Assembly (NCBI GenBank): GCA_014529385.2
Contig: CM043968.1
Span: forward strand, 28,027,013-28,091,012
DNA length: 64,000 nt
Direction: 5' to 3'
From: Adiantum capillus-veneris
Lineage: Eukaryota; Streptophyta; Polypodiopsida; Polypodiales; Pteridaceae
In this document: positions 10,815 to 22,711 of the stretch, in pieces
Layout of the letters: every line of letters starts with the position of its first letter
Position numbering within the stretch: position 1 is the first letter of the stretch
The notes under the pieces: model-generated
Databases searched by the model: none
Told to the model about the DNA's origin: nothing
The model's input: the letters and a program-made list of their open reading frames with translations, nothing else
Position numbers and translations under genes: made by a program

Positions 10815-12106
10815 GTGGCCTCGATCAAGGGTACAGATGAGGTGTATAAAGCACTTGAAAAGAAAAACAGAGATTTAGAGCTGGAGTTGAAGCTAGAGCA
10901 CTCACAACGCAGAGACCTGGTGCTCATGCGGGTCGAAAGAGAGGAGGAGCTCCTTAAAGAGATTGCAGAATTGAAAAGAGTAAACCAACTCCTCAGAGAT
11001 GGAAAGCCAGATATACAGGAGGAGGCATGCACTTCAGAGCCGCCCCAAGTGGAAATTCCCTCGGTCTCTTTTGCTGACTTTGCGACACAATCTACAGTAG
11101 AGCTGAGTGGGGAAGAAGATTTTCAAATCCCAGTCACAGAAGAAGACACGGTGCCGATGGTCCAGCTGTCAAAGGCTGAAGAAGATGCATTAAAAGAGAA
11201 GATTTCCTTGGAGGTAGATGAGCAGTGGAAAGCAGCTATGGATTGGGAGTTGAGAGTTTTACACTCTGTCAACGTCACACAGCTCACTCCCAATCAAATC
11301 AATGCCCAATGGTACCAACAATCCCTGCCATACCCTCTCATCAAGGTTGAACTCTTGCAGGTAAAGGAAAGATTATACCAAGATATGCAAGAAGATGGAG
11401 CAGATCAAGACCACCCGAAGTGGCGGCTAAACTGGTTGAACAAGAATCCAAGATACTTGATTCTGTTCACGAGAGCACCTGCGGCCATACAAAAGGATCC
11501 AACATTTTGTCATGTACCTCGAGTAAGGACATGGCAAGCACACGAAGCACTGCAGAGGAAGAGGCCCACATGGCTAAACTTTCCCATGCTGCCAGCTCCC
11601 GTGAGAGGTCAAGCAACAGAAGAATACATGGTGAAAACCCTAACGGGCGCCATGACATTCTTCAAAAGTCTCCCAGATCTCTCCTACGCAATGCTTTACA
11701 AAATCTGCAGGATGCTACTTACTTGTATACAAGTCTTCAATGATCCTGAGCAGACAGGAGCCCCATGGCTCTCATTTTTGGAAGGAAACAAAGGCCTCTG
11801 CTATGATCTAAGTGGGCAGCCCTCAGAGGAAGTTCTTTATGGCTTTTACGCTCGCACAATATGCTAGCTTTTGAGGAGGCCTTCTACACTGGCTTTTTCA
11901 CCTAGCGAACGAAGATATTTGCGCCGGTAATAAGCAACCTCACAGCCAGATTTGTAGGCTACTCGGCAATAGAACTCAAAAACAAAGTCACTATCCAGTT
12001 TTTGCAGGTGCCAAACAAAGAACGCAAAATCAGATATGAAAAAGCACTGGAAGCACTGAAGGACCGCCTCCCCCGCCGTCAACCCGATTATTACTTCAGC
12101 CCATAA
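10815..12106 (+). pseudogene. Gag-like protein, conserved C-terminal block (copy 1)
   Basis: The coiled coil ends at about 10990 (EELLKEIAELKRVNQLL). An acidic stretch and a conserved globular block follow: MDWELRVLHSVNVTQL, HPKWRLNWLNKNPRYLILF, GAMTFFKSLPDLSYAMLYK and GLCYDLSGQ. A frameshift next to a short deletion (about 11850, relative to copy 2) ends the ORF at 11867. The remaining C-terminus is still readable to DYYFSP and a stop at about 12106, with one more in-frame TAG at about 11905. The polypurine tract follows 25 nt later, so this is the end of the element's coding region. Confidence 0.65.
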
Positions 12107-12130
12107 AGCTGTGTCAAGGGCGACACGGGC

Positions 12131-12144
12131 GAGGAGGGGGGGAA
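12131..12144 (+). other. Polypurine tract of copy 1
   Basis: The purine run GAGGAGGGGGGGAA lies immediately before TGTTAGCAGC. The same arrangement occurs at 17283-17297. It marks the priming site for plus-strand DNA and fixes the LTR start at 12145. Confidence 0.85.
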
Positions 12145-12555
12145 TGTTAGCAGCAAGCTAATGTGGATACCATTTTTCGGAGTTCTCCTTGTAAAAACAA
12201 TTATTATTTTGATAAATCGAGAATATTGTAACTCCTATTTTCTTGATAAACCTTGTAATTAATGAGCCGGGGCTACAAGCTTCCAGATTGTATCAGCCAT
12301 TCAATTCCCAGCTTTGGTAGAACTCCAGATTATCACTTTTGACCACCCAAAAATCTTGGCTAAGGTATAAAAGCCAGTTTCTGTAAGTTTTTTGGATAAG
12401 AAATACACAGCGTGAGCTAACGGCGCTCACTTCTCTCCTTCTCGCGCTTCCTACTCCCTCTCCGGTTGTCACATTGCAAATGCGTTTTTTGCATTGCAAC
12501 CGCAAGTAAGAGCTCTACGCATTGACGTAAGCCATTCACAATATTTCGTAGCTTT
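12145..12555 (+). repeat. LTR shared by the two tandem gag-only elements
   Basis: The LTR starts TGTTAGCAGC and aligns with 17298-17692. It contains a TATA box (TATAAAAG, 12366-12373), then a pyrimidine-rich segment after the expected transcription start. Its 3' end is estimated from the candidate primer-binding site at 12556; a terminal CA lies at 12539-12540. It is the 3' LTR of copy 1 and the 5' LTR of copy 2. Confidence 0.75.
12366..12373 (+). promoter_or_regulatory. TATA box in the LTR
   Basis: TATAAAAG lies within GGCTAAGGTATAAAAGCCA, which is conserved in the second LTR at 17512-17519. Transcription would be expected to start about 30 nt downstream. Confidence 0.65.
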
Positions 12556-12574
12556 TGGCGTCGTCGACCTGCGG
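12556..12574 (+). other. Candidate primer-binding site
   Basis: TGGCGTCGTCGACCTGCGG begins with TGG, complementary to a tRNA CCA end, and follows the LTR. It resembles the TGGCGCC-type sites of plant gypsy elements. At the second LTR (17693) only the first nine bases (TGGCGTCAC against TGGCGTCGT) are partly kept. The tRNA was not identified. Confidence 0.45.
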
Positions 12575-13894
12575 CCTAATTTCATCATAACTAGAAAATT
12601 ACACTTTTGAAATGAAAACTAAGCATAGGCGGGGTATTGGGGCATCATTGCTAATCATTTAGATGCATTTTGGATTGAAAACGACTAGGTAAAAAATCCA
12701 CTGCTGCTAATAATCGTGATTTTGGAACTTGACCTAAAGTGGGGTTTGAGGCCATAGGCATGTGTGCTTAGGTCTTGTAAACTTGTCCTAGAAGTTTCGT
12801 TACGTTTGGATGTCATTTGATGCTGTAACGGATGTGATTTGCTTGTCGATTAGCGATTGGCTTTTGGTGATTTCAGTCACTTGAGTGTAGCTTGAGTTAG
12901 ATGCGAGTTGTTAGTTGTTTTCCAAGAGCTTGACAACCTCTTGTAGCCTCTATGCACTAGTCGAGTCAGCTTCGTCCCATGGTTTGACAAATTAATCGTG
13001 GTTCTCGCTAATACTGCAATAAGATAGGATGGTGAGATTAGACATGCATCCCACATATCATCACCTTAGCTATCACTTGTACACACCTATTACATGCCAA
13101 ATTTCGAGTATGAGCCAAAATGGTCAATTATAACTTGGAGAATTGCCAAAAAACACAAAGAAGTCTTTGCAAGCCAAATTCTGAGTTATAAGCCACATTT
13201 TTTTGATCCAAATCACCTCATATCACATACACAGGACAGGGTCTACACCATGCCTAGAACCAAGTTGCACCAAAAAATGTTCATTTTGATGAAAAAGTTA
13301 ATAATCACGATTATTTACTTTTTTGCCAAGATGGAAGAAATTTGCAACTTTGCCGTCATAGGACCAAAGTACATGATGTCCTAAGCCCACTAGCCAAGTT
13401 TGAACAAATTTTGGAGCTCAAAATCTCAAAATTTCTTTACATCTACTGTTTCAAAGACCTAAAGCCTAAATCTGGCATCATTTTCATCCTGTGCACCCAA
13501 ATGAGCCCATATTTCATTCAGAGTATCTAATTGATATATACTTCAAGCCTATAATGCCAAGTTTGCAAAAAGTTAAAAAAAAATAGTCAACTATAAATAA
13601 TCACGATTATTTACTTTTGTTACCATTTTTTGTTTGGACTTCATGATTTTGATCTTACATGTTTTTATGCATCTATCCTTGTTCAAAAATTGATTTGAAG
13701 CAAATTGGACTCAAATTGTCAGCATTTCAGATTGAAGGATATTTCAGAGAAGAATCTGCCAAATTTGCTAACTTTGACACTCTATTCACTTAAACAGGAG
13801 CCACGCAAGCTGCAGAGAAGGCCAAAAAGAGGGTCTTGCAAAAGGAAAAGCTACAAGAGCTACCACCATACCAACTGGACCCAGTTCAATAAAG
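12575..13894 (+). other. Untranslated leader of copy 2
   Basis: No coding sequence is seen. The first 215 bp match 17700-17915, and the part from 13060 matches 7870-8640. It contains two CpG-decayed copies of the AATAATCGCGATTATT palindrome, centred at 13307/13308 and 13603/13604 (296 bp apart). Confidence 0.6.
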
Positions 13895-16800
13895 ATGGCT
13901 AAAGTTACCTACCTGTCGAAAGAACAGCTTGAAGAGAATAACACAAAAATTTTCACAGGTAGGTTCAAAAGCGAAGAAGACATCAGGTAGAACTGCAACT
14001 TCTACCAAAAGAAGTATATGATGTCACAGCAAAGCCCAAGACAAAAGAAGCCAATAGAGGGCTTGGCCTCAGAGAGTTCTACAACAAGAGCCATGTGGAG
14101 TGGATTTCCAGAAAGCTTATGAAGCTCTTGTCCACAATCAAGGAAGATGGAACAGCCCAGATCTCTGCCAGCAAGGAAACAAGATAGAAGTGGTCATTAC
14201 AAAAGAGATAGTGGCCGAAGCACTCAAATTGCCAAGAGAAGGGATGACGATGAGAGCAAGAGACAAAAAAATAGCAGGCACTCTCACTAACGAAACCGCT
14301 GCTGCTACATTTGCTGATATTATCCAAAAGCAAGTGGAGGAACCGGCAAGATTATATCATCAACACTTCCACTTCCTTACACGACACCCAATCATGCGGT
14401 TGCAACCACTTTTACACAAGTTCTAAAGTCGACAACCAGGCAACCTATCGACCACGTGCAGTACGTGTTGTCCACATTGAAGGGGACAAACAAAGAGGGT
14501 AAGATAACATATCTGGGAGCACCTGAAGTTCTTACAAGAATTGCCTACCATGCTTTCGACATGGCAGATAACTTGCCACCTGCCCTAGATCAGAACACAT
14601 GGATCATGTCTGCACAACCATCCCCTCGAGCCACAAGATCTACCAAGCAAACTTACAAATCCAATGCAGAATCTGTCGAGAGCTCTCCAGAAAGACATAG
14701 CAGTGAAGGCTCCGACGATCAAGAAAAAAGAGTCCAAAGGGAAGAGATGAAAAGAAAAGTCGTGGCAGCACATCAGGAAGAGCCTCAACAAAAGAATGCC
14801 AGGTTTGATAGAGAGAAGCACTCTTATGAACAAAGCCGCCAAGCTCAAGGCAAGGACCCTGCGAAGTGGGTACCCATTGAAGTAAAAGGACCAAGAACAA
14901 AACACCATGCTAGGAAAGAGGCCGAAGACCCCACAGAGTTATTAGAAAGAATGTATCAGGAGGCAGAGGCATTGAAGCTGAAAGAAGCTCAAGAAGCAGA
15001 AAAGAAAGCTAAAGATGCGATGGTGCAGCAAAAACAAGCAGAAGAAGCAACCACACAAGGAGAATCCCAGCATGAACAAGGTGGGATGCCCCCAAGACCA
15101 TCCTCACCATTTACAAAACAGCATGACCACCTAATGCCAAGCTCACCACCATCACCAACAAATAGGACCACACAAGCTGAGTCCACTAAGGAAAATGAGC
15201 CTGAATCGAAGGAAGCAGCAAAATATGCACAACAGGCAGCAAATACTCAGGAGCAAGCCAAAGCATAAGAACCAGAGCCGGAAAGAGAAGCAAGTCCTGC
15301 ACAAGAGGAGTCGGCAAGGTTGGAGAAAACAAGGGAAAAGGAAATAGAGGAAACACCTTCTACCTCCACACAGCACAAAACAGCTGAGGCATCTAGGAAG
15401 CCTCAAGATGACAAAGCAGAAGAGGGCCAACCACAGCCTCAAGGGCAAGAACAACCAGCTACCACGACCCCACCAAGAGAATTTCAAGAGACTGTCGAAA
15501 TGTCTAGGCAGCTATCACGAAGTGATGACTGGTAGCCCAATGATGAGGTAATCCTACAAGTCAATGAATATGCAAAACAAATACAGGATATGACGGAAAA
15601 ACTCCGATCAGCAACACTTAGCCGCAGCACAAAGGCTAAAGAACTGGAGATGGTGATTGACGCTCTCCAAGGAGAGTTATAAGAAAGATTAAATTTCCTC
15701 ACTTATCTGCAACAGCAAGTCTAGGATTTGAAAGCTGAAGCTAAACAACACCAGCTAACAAGCGACAAGCAGCAAAAGGAGATGGAAGAATTGGGTGAAC
15801 TTCTCATGAAGTTGACAGATGCTTGCAAAACAAAAGACAAAAAACTGACAGAGGTTACTAACGAACTTCTAACAACAACTCTGTCAGTTCAAAAAATTCA
15901 AGTACAGTTGGATGTTGCGAATGCCTCCTTGCAATATTCAGAGTAGAGGATCAATGGTCAGGCAACTTTCTTGTGACAAATACAAGAAAATCTTGCAGTT
16001 GCCTCGATCAAAGAAATAGACGAAGTGTACAAAGCACTAGAGAAAAAGAACAAAGACCTCGAGCTAGAGCTAAAGCTGGAGCAGTCTCAATGTAGAGACC
16101 TATCACTAATGTGGGTGCAACAAGAAGAATAGCTGCTCAAAGAAATAGCCGAGTTACAACCAACTGCTGAGAGATGGACGACAGGAAACACATGAAGAAG
16201 TAGGAACTTCAGAACATCCACATATAGATATTCCCGCAGTCTCTTTTGCTGAGATGGAAACACAGCCAGCAGAAGGGCTAGGTGGCGAAGAGGATTTTCG
16301 AGTACCATTAACCGAAGTAGATAAAGTGCCAATGGTTCAGTTGTCAAAAGCTGAGGAAGATGCACTCAAAGAAAAGGTTACACAAGAGGCGGATGAGCAG
16401 TGGAAAGCAGCGATGGATTGGGAGCTGAGAGTTCTTCACTCTGTCAATGTTACTCAACTCACTCTCAATCAAATCAATGCACAATGGTATCAACAGTCAA
16501 AGAAAGACTTTATAAAGACATGCAAGTAGAAGGCGCAGATGAAGACCACCCTAAGTGGAGGAAGAGCTGGCTGAACAAGAATCCAAGATACCTGATTCTG
16601 TTCACAAGAGCACCTATGGCACTTCAAAAGGATCCAACCTTTTGTCTAGTACCAAGAGTAAGGACATGACAGGCACATGAGGCAATAACAAAGAAGCAGC
16701 CAACCTGGCTGAATTATCCAAAATTGTCAGCTCCAGAAAAGGGATCGCCAACAGAAGAATACATGGTGAAAACCCTAGTGGGCGCCATGGCATTCTTCAA

Positions 16801-17260
16801 AAGTCTTCCTGATCTATCATGTGTGATGCTTTATAAAATTTGCCGAATGCTGCTCACCTACATTGAAGTATTTCATGAGCCAGAGCAAGCAAGAGCCCCG
16901 TGGATTTCATTCCCTCGAGGGCAATAAAGGTTTATGCTATGATCTCAGTGGTCAACGTTTCGAAGAATTCCTCTATGGCTTCTACGCCCGATGCATGTTC
17001 TTACCTTCTCATAATATGTTAGCATTTGAGGAAGCATTCTACACAGGGTTCTTTACTTGGCGAACGAATATTTTTGGGCCAGTGTTCAGCAACCTGACAT
17101 CAAGATTTGTCGGCTACTCCGCAGTTGAGCTTAAAAATAGTCACTGTGCAGTTTTTGCAGGTGCCAGACAACGAGCAAAAGATCATATATGAAAAGGCTC
17201 TACATGCACTTAAGACCGCCTTGCCAACCGTCAACCTGAAGACTATTTTAGCCCATAAAG
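13895..17260 (+). pseudogene. Gag-like protein of tandem copy 2
   Basis: The likely start is the ATG at 13895 (MAKVTYLSKEQLEE), aligned with the first conserved block of copy 1. The protein is readable across frame changes: the N-terminal block to about 14580, the charged linker 14700-15270 (one clean 270-codon ORF, 14456-15268), the Pro/Gln-rich part to 15535, coiled coil about 15540-16190, and the C-terminal block 16250-17190. Indels separate most blocks, and the last shift, near 17138, truncates the C-terminus. Blocks and order equal copy 1. No RT, integrase, protease or CCHC knuckle is visible. Probably a structural protein of a non-autonomous retroelement. Confidence 0.65.
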
Positions 17261-17282
17261 TTGTGTGAAGGGACAACACAGG

Positions 17283-17297
17283 CGAGGAGGGGGGAAA
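17283..17297 (+). other. Polypurine tract of copy 2
   Basis: The run CGAGGAGGGGGGAAA lies directly before TGTTAGCAGC and matches the tract of copy 1. Confidence 0.85.
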
Positions 17298-17692
17298 TGT
17301 TAGCAGCAAGCTAACTTGGACACCATTTTTTGGAGCTCTCATTGTAAAAACACTTATTATTTTCATAAATTGGAAACTCCTATTTTACGGATAAACCTTA
17401 TAATTGATGAGCCGAGGCTACAAGCTTCCAGATTGTATCAACCTATCTTTACCCATCTTTAGTTAGAGCTCCCAGATTATTAGTTTTGACCACCAAAAAC
17501 CTTGGCTAAGGTATAAAAGCCATTTTTTGAAAGTTCTTTTCAACTTTTGGATAATGAAATACACAGCGTGAGCTAACGGCACTCTTCCTACTCCCTCCCC
17601 GGTTGTCACATTGCAGTCGCGTTTGTTGTGTTGCAACCGCAGGTAAGAGCTCTACGCATTGACGTAAGCATTTCAGAGTATTTCGTAGATTT
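17298..17692 (+). repeat. 3' LTR of copy 2
   Basis: It starts TGTTAGCAGCAAGC and carries the conserved TATA box at 17512-17519. The homology with copy 1 does not stop at the LTR end but continues through leader sequence to about 17915, where it breaks off. A third internal region was therefore once joined here and has been cut away. Confidence 0.75.
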
Positions 17693-17910
17693 TGGCGTCA
17701 CCGAATTTCATCATAAGTAGGAATTTAAGCTTCAAAATCAAAAACTAAACATAGGCGGGGTATTGGGGCATCATTGCTAAGCATTTAGGTGCATTCTTGG
17801 TCGAAAATGACTAGGTCAAAAATCCACTGCTGTTAATAATCGCAATTCTTGCACTTGACCTAAAGTGGGATTTAAGACCATAAGCATGTGTGCTTAGGTC
17901 TTATAAACTT

Positions 17911-18360
17911 GTCCCAAAATCTACTAAATTTAGACTATCTCTAGTAAGTTTTAATTTTTCCTAAAGATTTTCATACTTCATACTTAGAATCTAATGACTA
18001 AATTTGACTATCCAAAAATTACACAGTTATTTCTTATTTTCAAACTCATATAATCACTCTAATGAATCCCGTTTTTCATGTACCTTTAATCAAGGTTGCT
18101 TGGGATAAATGTATTCCTTCTTGATCTATACCTTTGACTAGAATAAATTGAATAGCAATTATCCTTGCTCTTTTACACACTTCTCTCCTTTGGTTCCAAG
18201 ACTTTGACTGAACTAAGTGTATAAGCACTTTAATCAATTTCACTTGTTCTCTATTATTGTCCCCATACCACCTAACTAATTAGTTTAAGATAGAAATACT
18301 TTAAGAAAGGAATTAATTTTCATGACATTGCCTCTCCCTTGAAATCATTTTCGTCCTCAA
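17911..18360 (-). repeat. LTR/PPT-like direct repeat, copy A
   Basis: 17911-18270 matches 19742-20103 with scattered differences (for example ATTTAGACTATCTCTAG and GACTAGAATAAATT in both). The following 18300-18400 matches 20140-20215. On the minus strand both contain a purine-rich run (TTCAAGGGAGAGGC and TTTGAGGGGGAGGC), as expected for a polypurine tract before a minus-strand 3' LTR. It probably belongs to the gypsy family whose fragments fill 20.4-27 kb. Confidence 0.5.
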
Positions 18361-18652
18361 CTATGGAGTAGAAAAAATAAATTCATAGCCAATTACTTTA
18401 TTTTCGATAGAGGATCCCTTTTTACCCTGTAAATTCAAAGATCTAGTACTTTCATGCAAATAGAATGGAATTAGTTAATCAAACGAAGGTTTTCCATCAA
18501 GAGGATTCTTTAGAGGAGAGCCATAGGTAGTGCAAGGTTGATTTCATAGCATCATTTACACATTAAAACATCAAATCATGAACATAGCCTGAAGAGAAAT
18601 TCACATTAAAATTGATAACTTTTTGAGGACCGAATTTACTTTGAGTCGGTCT

Positions 18653-18670
18653 CCCCCCCCCCCCCCCCCC
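18653..18670 (+). repeat. Poly-C tract, 18 bp
   Basis: An uninterrupted run of 18 C residues, followed by AAAA. The length is prone to sequencing error. Confidence 0.9.
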
Positions 18671-18789
18671 AAAAGGACTTTTGTATTATAATTCTCACAA
18701 GGAGATGGATTTTAAAATACAAGGTTGTGCTCTTACAAAGCTTCTTTGAATCTTTCTAGATGATGAGCTTCATGGTCCCATTAACCCAC

Positions 18790-19059
18790 ACATGATGTAA
18801 CCCTGAACACCCTAAAGGGGAGAAAGGACTATGGGGATGGAGATGGATGAAGGTGGAGAGAAGTATTATTTAAGCAAAGAGATAATATTTTTTAGTATGC
18901 ATACTCTAAGAGGAATGTTTTAGCATAGCTAGAGTAACAGAGAGAAATAAGAAGAGCCTTTATGTATTCACTTGCTTGAGTTTGCATCCATAGCCAAGTG
19001 CCTGATCATAGAGACCATCTCTTGAGCTCCCGTGTGTGTGTGTGTGTGTGTGTGTGTGA

Positions 19060-19102
<43 letters not shown>

Positions 19103-19215
19103 CTTGGCTACAAGGGCACATGAGAGTGTGAGAATGTGTGAGAGAATGCCCAAAAATACCTACAAGCCCTCTCCTTTTGGCTCTTCACCCCACTTGCCAA
19201 AATTCTCAAAATGGA
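18790..19215 (-). repeat. Left inverted arm with compound microsatellite
   Basis: This segment is the reverse complement of about 27590-28085. The landmarks are CACATGATGTAAC against TTACATCATGTG, the (GT)n(GA)n block against (CT)n(CA)n, and CTTGCCAAAATTCTCAAA against TTTGAGAATTTTGGCAAG. The (GT)n lies at 19032-19058 and the (GA)n at 19064-19098. The two arms enclose the foldback array and are probably LTRs of one gypsy family in opposite orientation. Confidence 0.7.
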
Positions 19216-20300
19216 ATGTTGATTACATGGACCAATGATAAGTGAAGATTTAAAGTGAAACTTGATGCATGATCAAACAATTGTCTTCCCTTGCTATCCT
19301 TAAAAAAACTCACCTGTCCTCCTTTTGACTTGTCTTTGGCTAAAAAACACGATCACACACTTGTCCCTCTATCCATTAAGCATATGTGAGCCACTTTGGA
19401 CATGTGGCCTAGCCTAACATGGAAGTGAAGGACTAGAGTCAACTTTTTGAATAGGGAAGGCCTGATCTAACCTTAGACTTTTACTAACCGTATACTTTTA
19501 CTTTCCCCTTGTATTAATTAAAAACCATAGTCTTACCTCTAATTTAACTAGCTCATGTGCAAGACCTTTGGACTACCCTTTGGAGGCTTTCTGAAGCTTG
19601 ACCGGTCCTAGAGTCTACCTGCTAATTTACAACCTGCTAAAATAGGATGGACTCTCCTAAAAATTAAACTTATCCTTGGGCTTTGAAGCTTCTTCTTCCA
19701 TGCAAAACTTTAGCGCAGTCCTTGGGAGGCACTACAAAGCTAGTCCCAAAACCTCCTAGATTTAGACATGCTAAATTTAGACTATCTCTAGGAAATTTTA
19801 ATTTTACCTAAGGCTTCCCAAAATTCATACTTAGAGTCTAATAAGTAAGTTTGATTACTTAAAATTTACACGATTTGTTTCTAATTAACTCATTAATTGC
19901 TCTAATTAACCCCCCTTGTCATGTACCTTTGATCAAGGTTGGGATAAATTTATCTCTTCTTGATTTGTACATTTGACTAGAATAAATTAAATAGCAATTA
20001 TCCTTTCTATTTAAAGAATTATTTCCTTTGGTCCCAAGTCTTTGATTGAGCTAAGTCTATAAGAACTTTAATCAATTTCACTTATTCTCTTTTATTTTCC
20101 CCAGACTTAAGCGGCGAATTTCAGACAAAAAATCATACTTCTAGAAAGTTGCCTCCCCCTCAAAATCATAGTTGTCCTTGACTATGGAGTAGGGAAAATA
20201 AAGTCATAGCTAGACTTGTAAAAATCAACATTCTTCCATGATGGGATTAATTCCACTTGGCACTTGGAAGGCTCGGCTCTTGCAAGTATGTATTACTTAG
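19216..20300 (-). repeat. Non-coding stretch with LTR/PPT-like repeat, copy B (19742-20215)
   Basis: No coding sequence. 19742-20103 is the second member of the direct repeat described at 17911. A minus-strand purine run lies at about 20148-20160. The rest holds nothing I recognise. Confidence 0.5.
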
Positions 20301-20415
20301 CCCATACATCTTCCAAAGTAGATTGGCAAAGTCTACTCGGTGCTTGAGAGACCACATCACATAATTTGCATGAAAAAGTAATGTATGAATCGCATGTTCC
20401 CCTTATGCAGGTCAT

Positions 20416-20945
20416 AGAGGGATTCAAGCTGCTCTCAAAGGAGTAGAAATGTGCTTTTATTGCCCAACAATGAAGGCAAATGCATTGTATGTCACAAGAC
20501 AAAGTATGAAAGAGGAAAGCAGCCTAGCCTGCTTCAACCATTGCCTAAACCTGATTCCCCATGGGACTAGAGTATATCCATGGATTTCATGTTTGATTTG
20601 CCAAGGTCTATTCATGGGAATACGGGAATATGAAAAAATTAGACTGGTTTAGTAAAAAGGCGTTCAAAAGGCTCATTAAAGTACACCATATGGCAACCCT
20701 CTTCATATCACAGATCTCTAAGTATCATGGTCTACCAACATCCATAGTATCCAGGAATGACTAGTAATGTTTGGACAGGTCTCTGTGAGAATCTGGATAG
20801 TAAGTTGAATTTCTCACTGACCTATCACCCACAAATAAATAGCCAAAGTGAAATAACAAACTTGACCATTATTGATATACTCAAAGCCTGTGTTATAGAG
20901 GTACATCAAAGAGATCAATGAGAAAAGTATGTGTCCTTAGTAGAA
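20416..20945 (+). pseudogene. Gypsy integrase fragment, plus strand, foldback unit 1
   Basis: Readable pieces include GIQAALKGVEMCFYCPTMKAN (zinc-module region), the PWISCL part of the core start, and TYHPQ(I)N and TNLTIIDILKA of the core end, broken by stops and shifts. The segment is the inverted counterpart of 21860-21360 on the minus strand. It ends abruptly at about 20960, where the minus-strand copy begins. Confidence 0.65.
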
Positions 20946-20961
20946 TATGGGTACAATAAGT

Positions 20962-22330
20962 GTTAGGTAACTTCAATTTATAAGCTGATTCATTTATGGG
21001 CTTCAAAATTTGAAATGGACCATAATCTCTTTTTTCTAGCTTAGCATAATATTTTTGATGACCCATTGGGCATCCTTGTCTTCCCTTGCCTATTGTATGG
21101 CTTAGGCGTACTTTGGGAAACTAAAGCATTACCTAATCATTTATTTGAAGGTCAAGGCTCTTATAACTTTTGTTTTTGTTGCGTGATTAATATAGCTTCC
21201 TTAATCTTATTAAAAGATTCTTTAAGATCTCTATTACACCCATTAGCATCAAAGATCTTTCCAAGCGCCTTGACTATTAATGGGAGCTTGGGTCTTTCTT
21301 CAATAACTTTGAAGGATGCCTAAGCTATAGAATTATGGACAATATTATTGTATTTTACTAAAGGAAAATACTTTTTCCATTGATCGCTTTGACTCAGCTG
21401 TGTAACATAGGCTTTGAGTAGATCAATAACGGTCAAGTTTTCTATTTTCCTTTGGCTATGTGTCATTTGTGTGTGATGGGCCAAGGAAAAATTCAACTTA
21501 GTAGATTCTCAAAGAGACCTTTCAAAACATAATTTGTCATTCCTTGGGATACTATGGTTGTTGGTAGGCATATGGTGTGCTTTAATGGACTTTTAACCGA
21601 TATAAAATGTTCTTGTTTACTAAACCGGTCTACTATCATCCATATTCTTGTATTCCCATAAATAGACCTTGGCAAATTAAACATGAAGTCCATGGATATG
21701 CTCTCCCATGGGGAATCAGATATAGGCAATGGTTGAAGTAAGTAAGGCTGCTTCACTTGTCATATTTTTCTTTTTGACATACAATGCATTTGGCAACATA
21801 GTCTTGTATGTTTGCCTTCATTGTTGGCCGATAAAAGCACATTTCTACTCCCTTGAGAGTAGCTTGAATCCTTATATGACCCCCATAATAGGGATCATGA
21901 GGCTCATACATAACTTTTTCACGCAAACTATGTGTAATGCATAACATATTTCCATAGAGAAGATAACAATCTTGCACATTGTATGGTTCCTCTTTCTTCC
22001 CTAGAGCAATAGATAATATTAGATCTTTGAAGTCTAGATCTATAGCATACTCATCTATCGAAGATGATAGATCATTTTGACTAGCTATTGATATAACATT
22101 CACCTTTGGTCTATGTGAAAGAGCATTGGCCACTTGTTTTGTGCTTACCAAATATGTCAGCAATATGAAAATCAAACTGTGAGAGAGTGTTTTCCCACCT
22201 CATCATTCTTGTCACTCAATTTAGTTTGCATCAAAAAGTACTTAAGAATTTTTTGATCTATGTGAAAAATAAATGGAATGCCTTTGAGATAATGCTTCCA
22301 AGTGTTTAAGGCATATAAGATAATTTGTAG
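20962..22330 (-). pseudogene. Gypsy RNase H/integrase fragment, minus strand, foldback unit 1
   Basis: Reading from 22330 down: the end of RNase H (TKQVANALSHRPK), the integrase zinc module (HDPYYGGH and CIVC, 21753-22175), the core start (WESISMDFMF, IWMIVDRFSK, 21493-21756), then core remnants and the post-integrase segment (YGPFQILKPI, about 20965-21060). A stop separates the two ORFs. Order and motifs are standard for a gypsy pol 3' half. No RT or gag is attached. Confidence 0.75.
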
Positions 22331-22711
22331 CTCTTTTTCATATATGCCTAGACTCTTTTCTTTGTCATTTGACTCCTATTTTCATATGATATGGCATGCC
22401 CTTCTTGAAGTAACACAGCCCAAGGCGTTGTCTATAAGCAAGGACATCCAGTAAAAGTACAATGTAAACCTTGCAAAAGCTTACAAATGACACATGTCAA
22501 AGGAAAGGACTAGGTATGAACAAAAATGTTTCATGTCAAAGGTAATAACTAGGTATGAAATAGCATTTTTTATATATGCCTAGATTATTTTCTTGGCCAA
22601 TTAATCTTCTACTTTCATATAGTATGACATGCCCTTCTTGAAGCAACATAGCCCGAAGGCATTGTCTATTATAAGCAGGGACATCCAGTTAAAGTTCAAT
22701 GTAAACCTTGT
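22331..22711 (-). repeat. RNase H relics repeated twice at the unit 1/2 junction
   Basis: A segment with GACATGCCCTTCTTGAAG and GACATCCAGT occurs at about 22390-22470 and again at 22620-22710. On the minus strand it encodes a remnant of the RNase H start (LGLCYFKKGMP and YESRRLSDQE in the better copy near 27000-27200). The same pair recurs at 24660-24970 and 26950-27270. Confidence 0.55.

Larger units (their letters stand above)
7870..12790 (+). mobile_element. Gag-only LTR retroelement, tandem copy 1
   Basis: The stretch from about 7870 aligns by eye with about 13060-17915: the same leader words, the same gag-like protein blocks, the same polypurine tract and the same LTR. It holds leader, gag-like ORF (8465-12106), PPT (12131-12144) and an LTR starting TGTTAGCAGC at 12145. 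No RT, integrase or protease was found, so it would depend on enzymes from another element. It fits the class described as terminal-repeat retrotransposons with a GAG domain. No LTR was recognised upstream of 7870. Confidence 0.7.

Noticed and set aside
21066-21323. 85-codon plus-strand ORF, identical at 25625-25882
   Set aside because: The identity reflects the tandem units. The ORF is antisense to the integrase tail and has no motif of its own.
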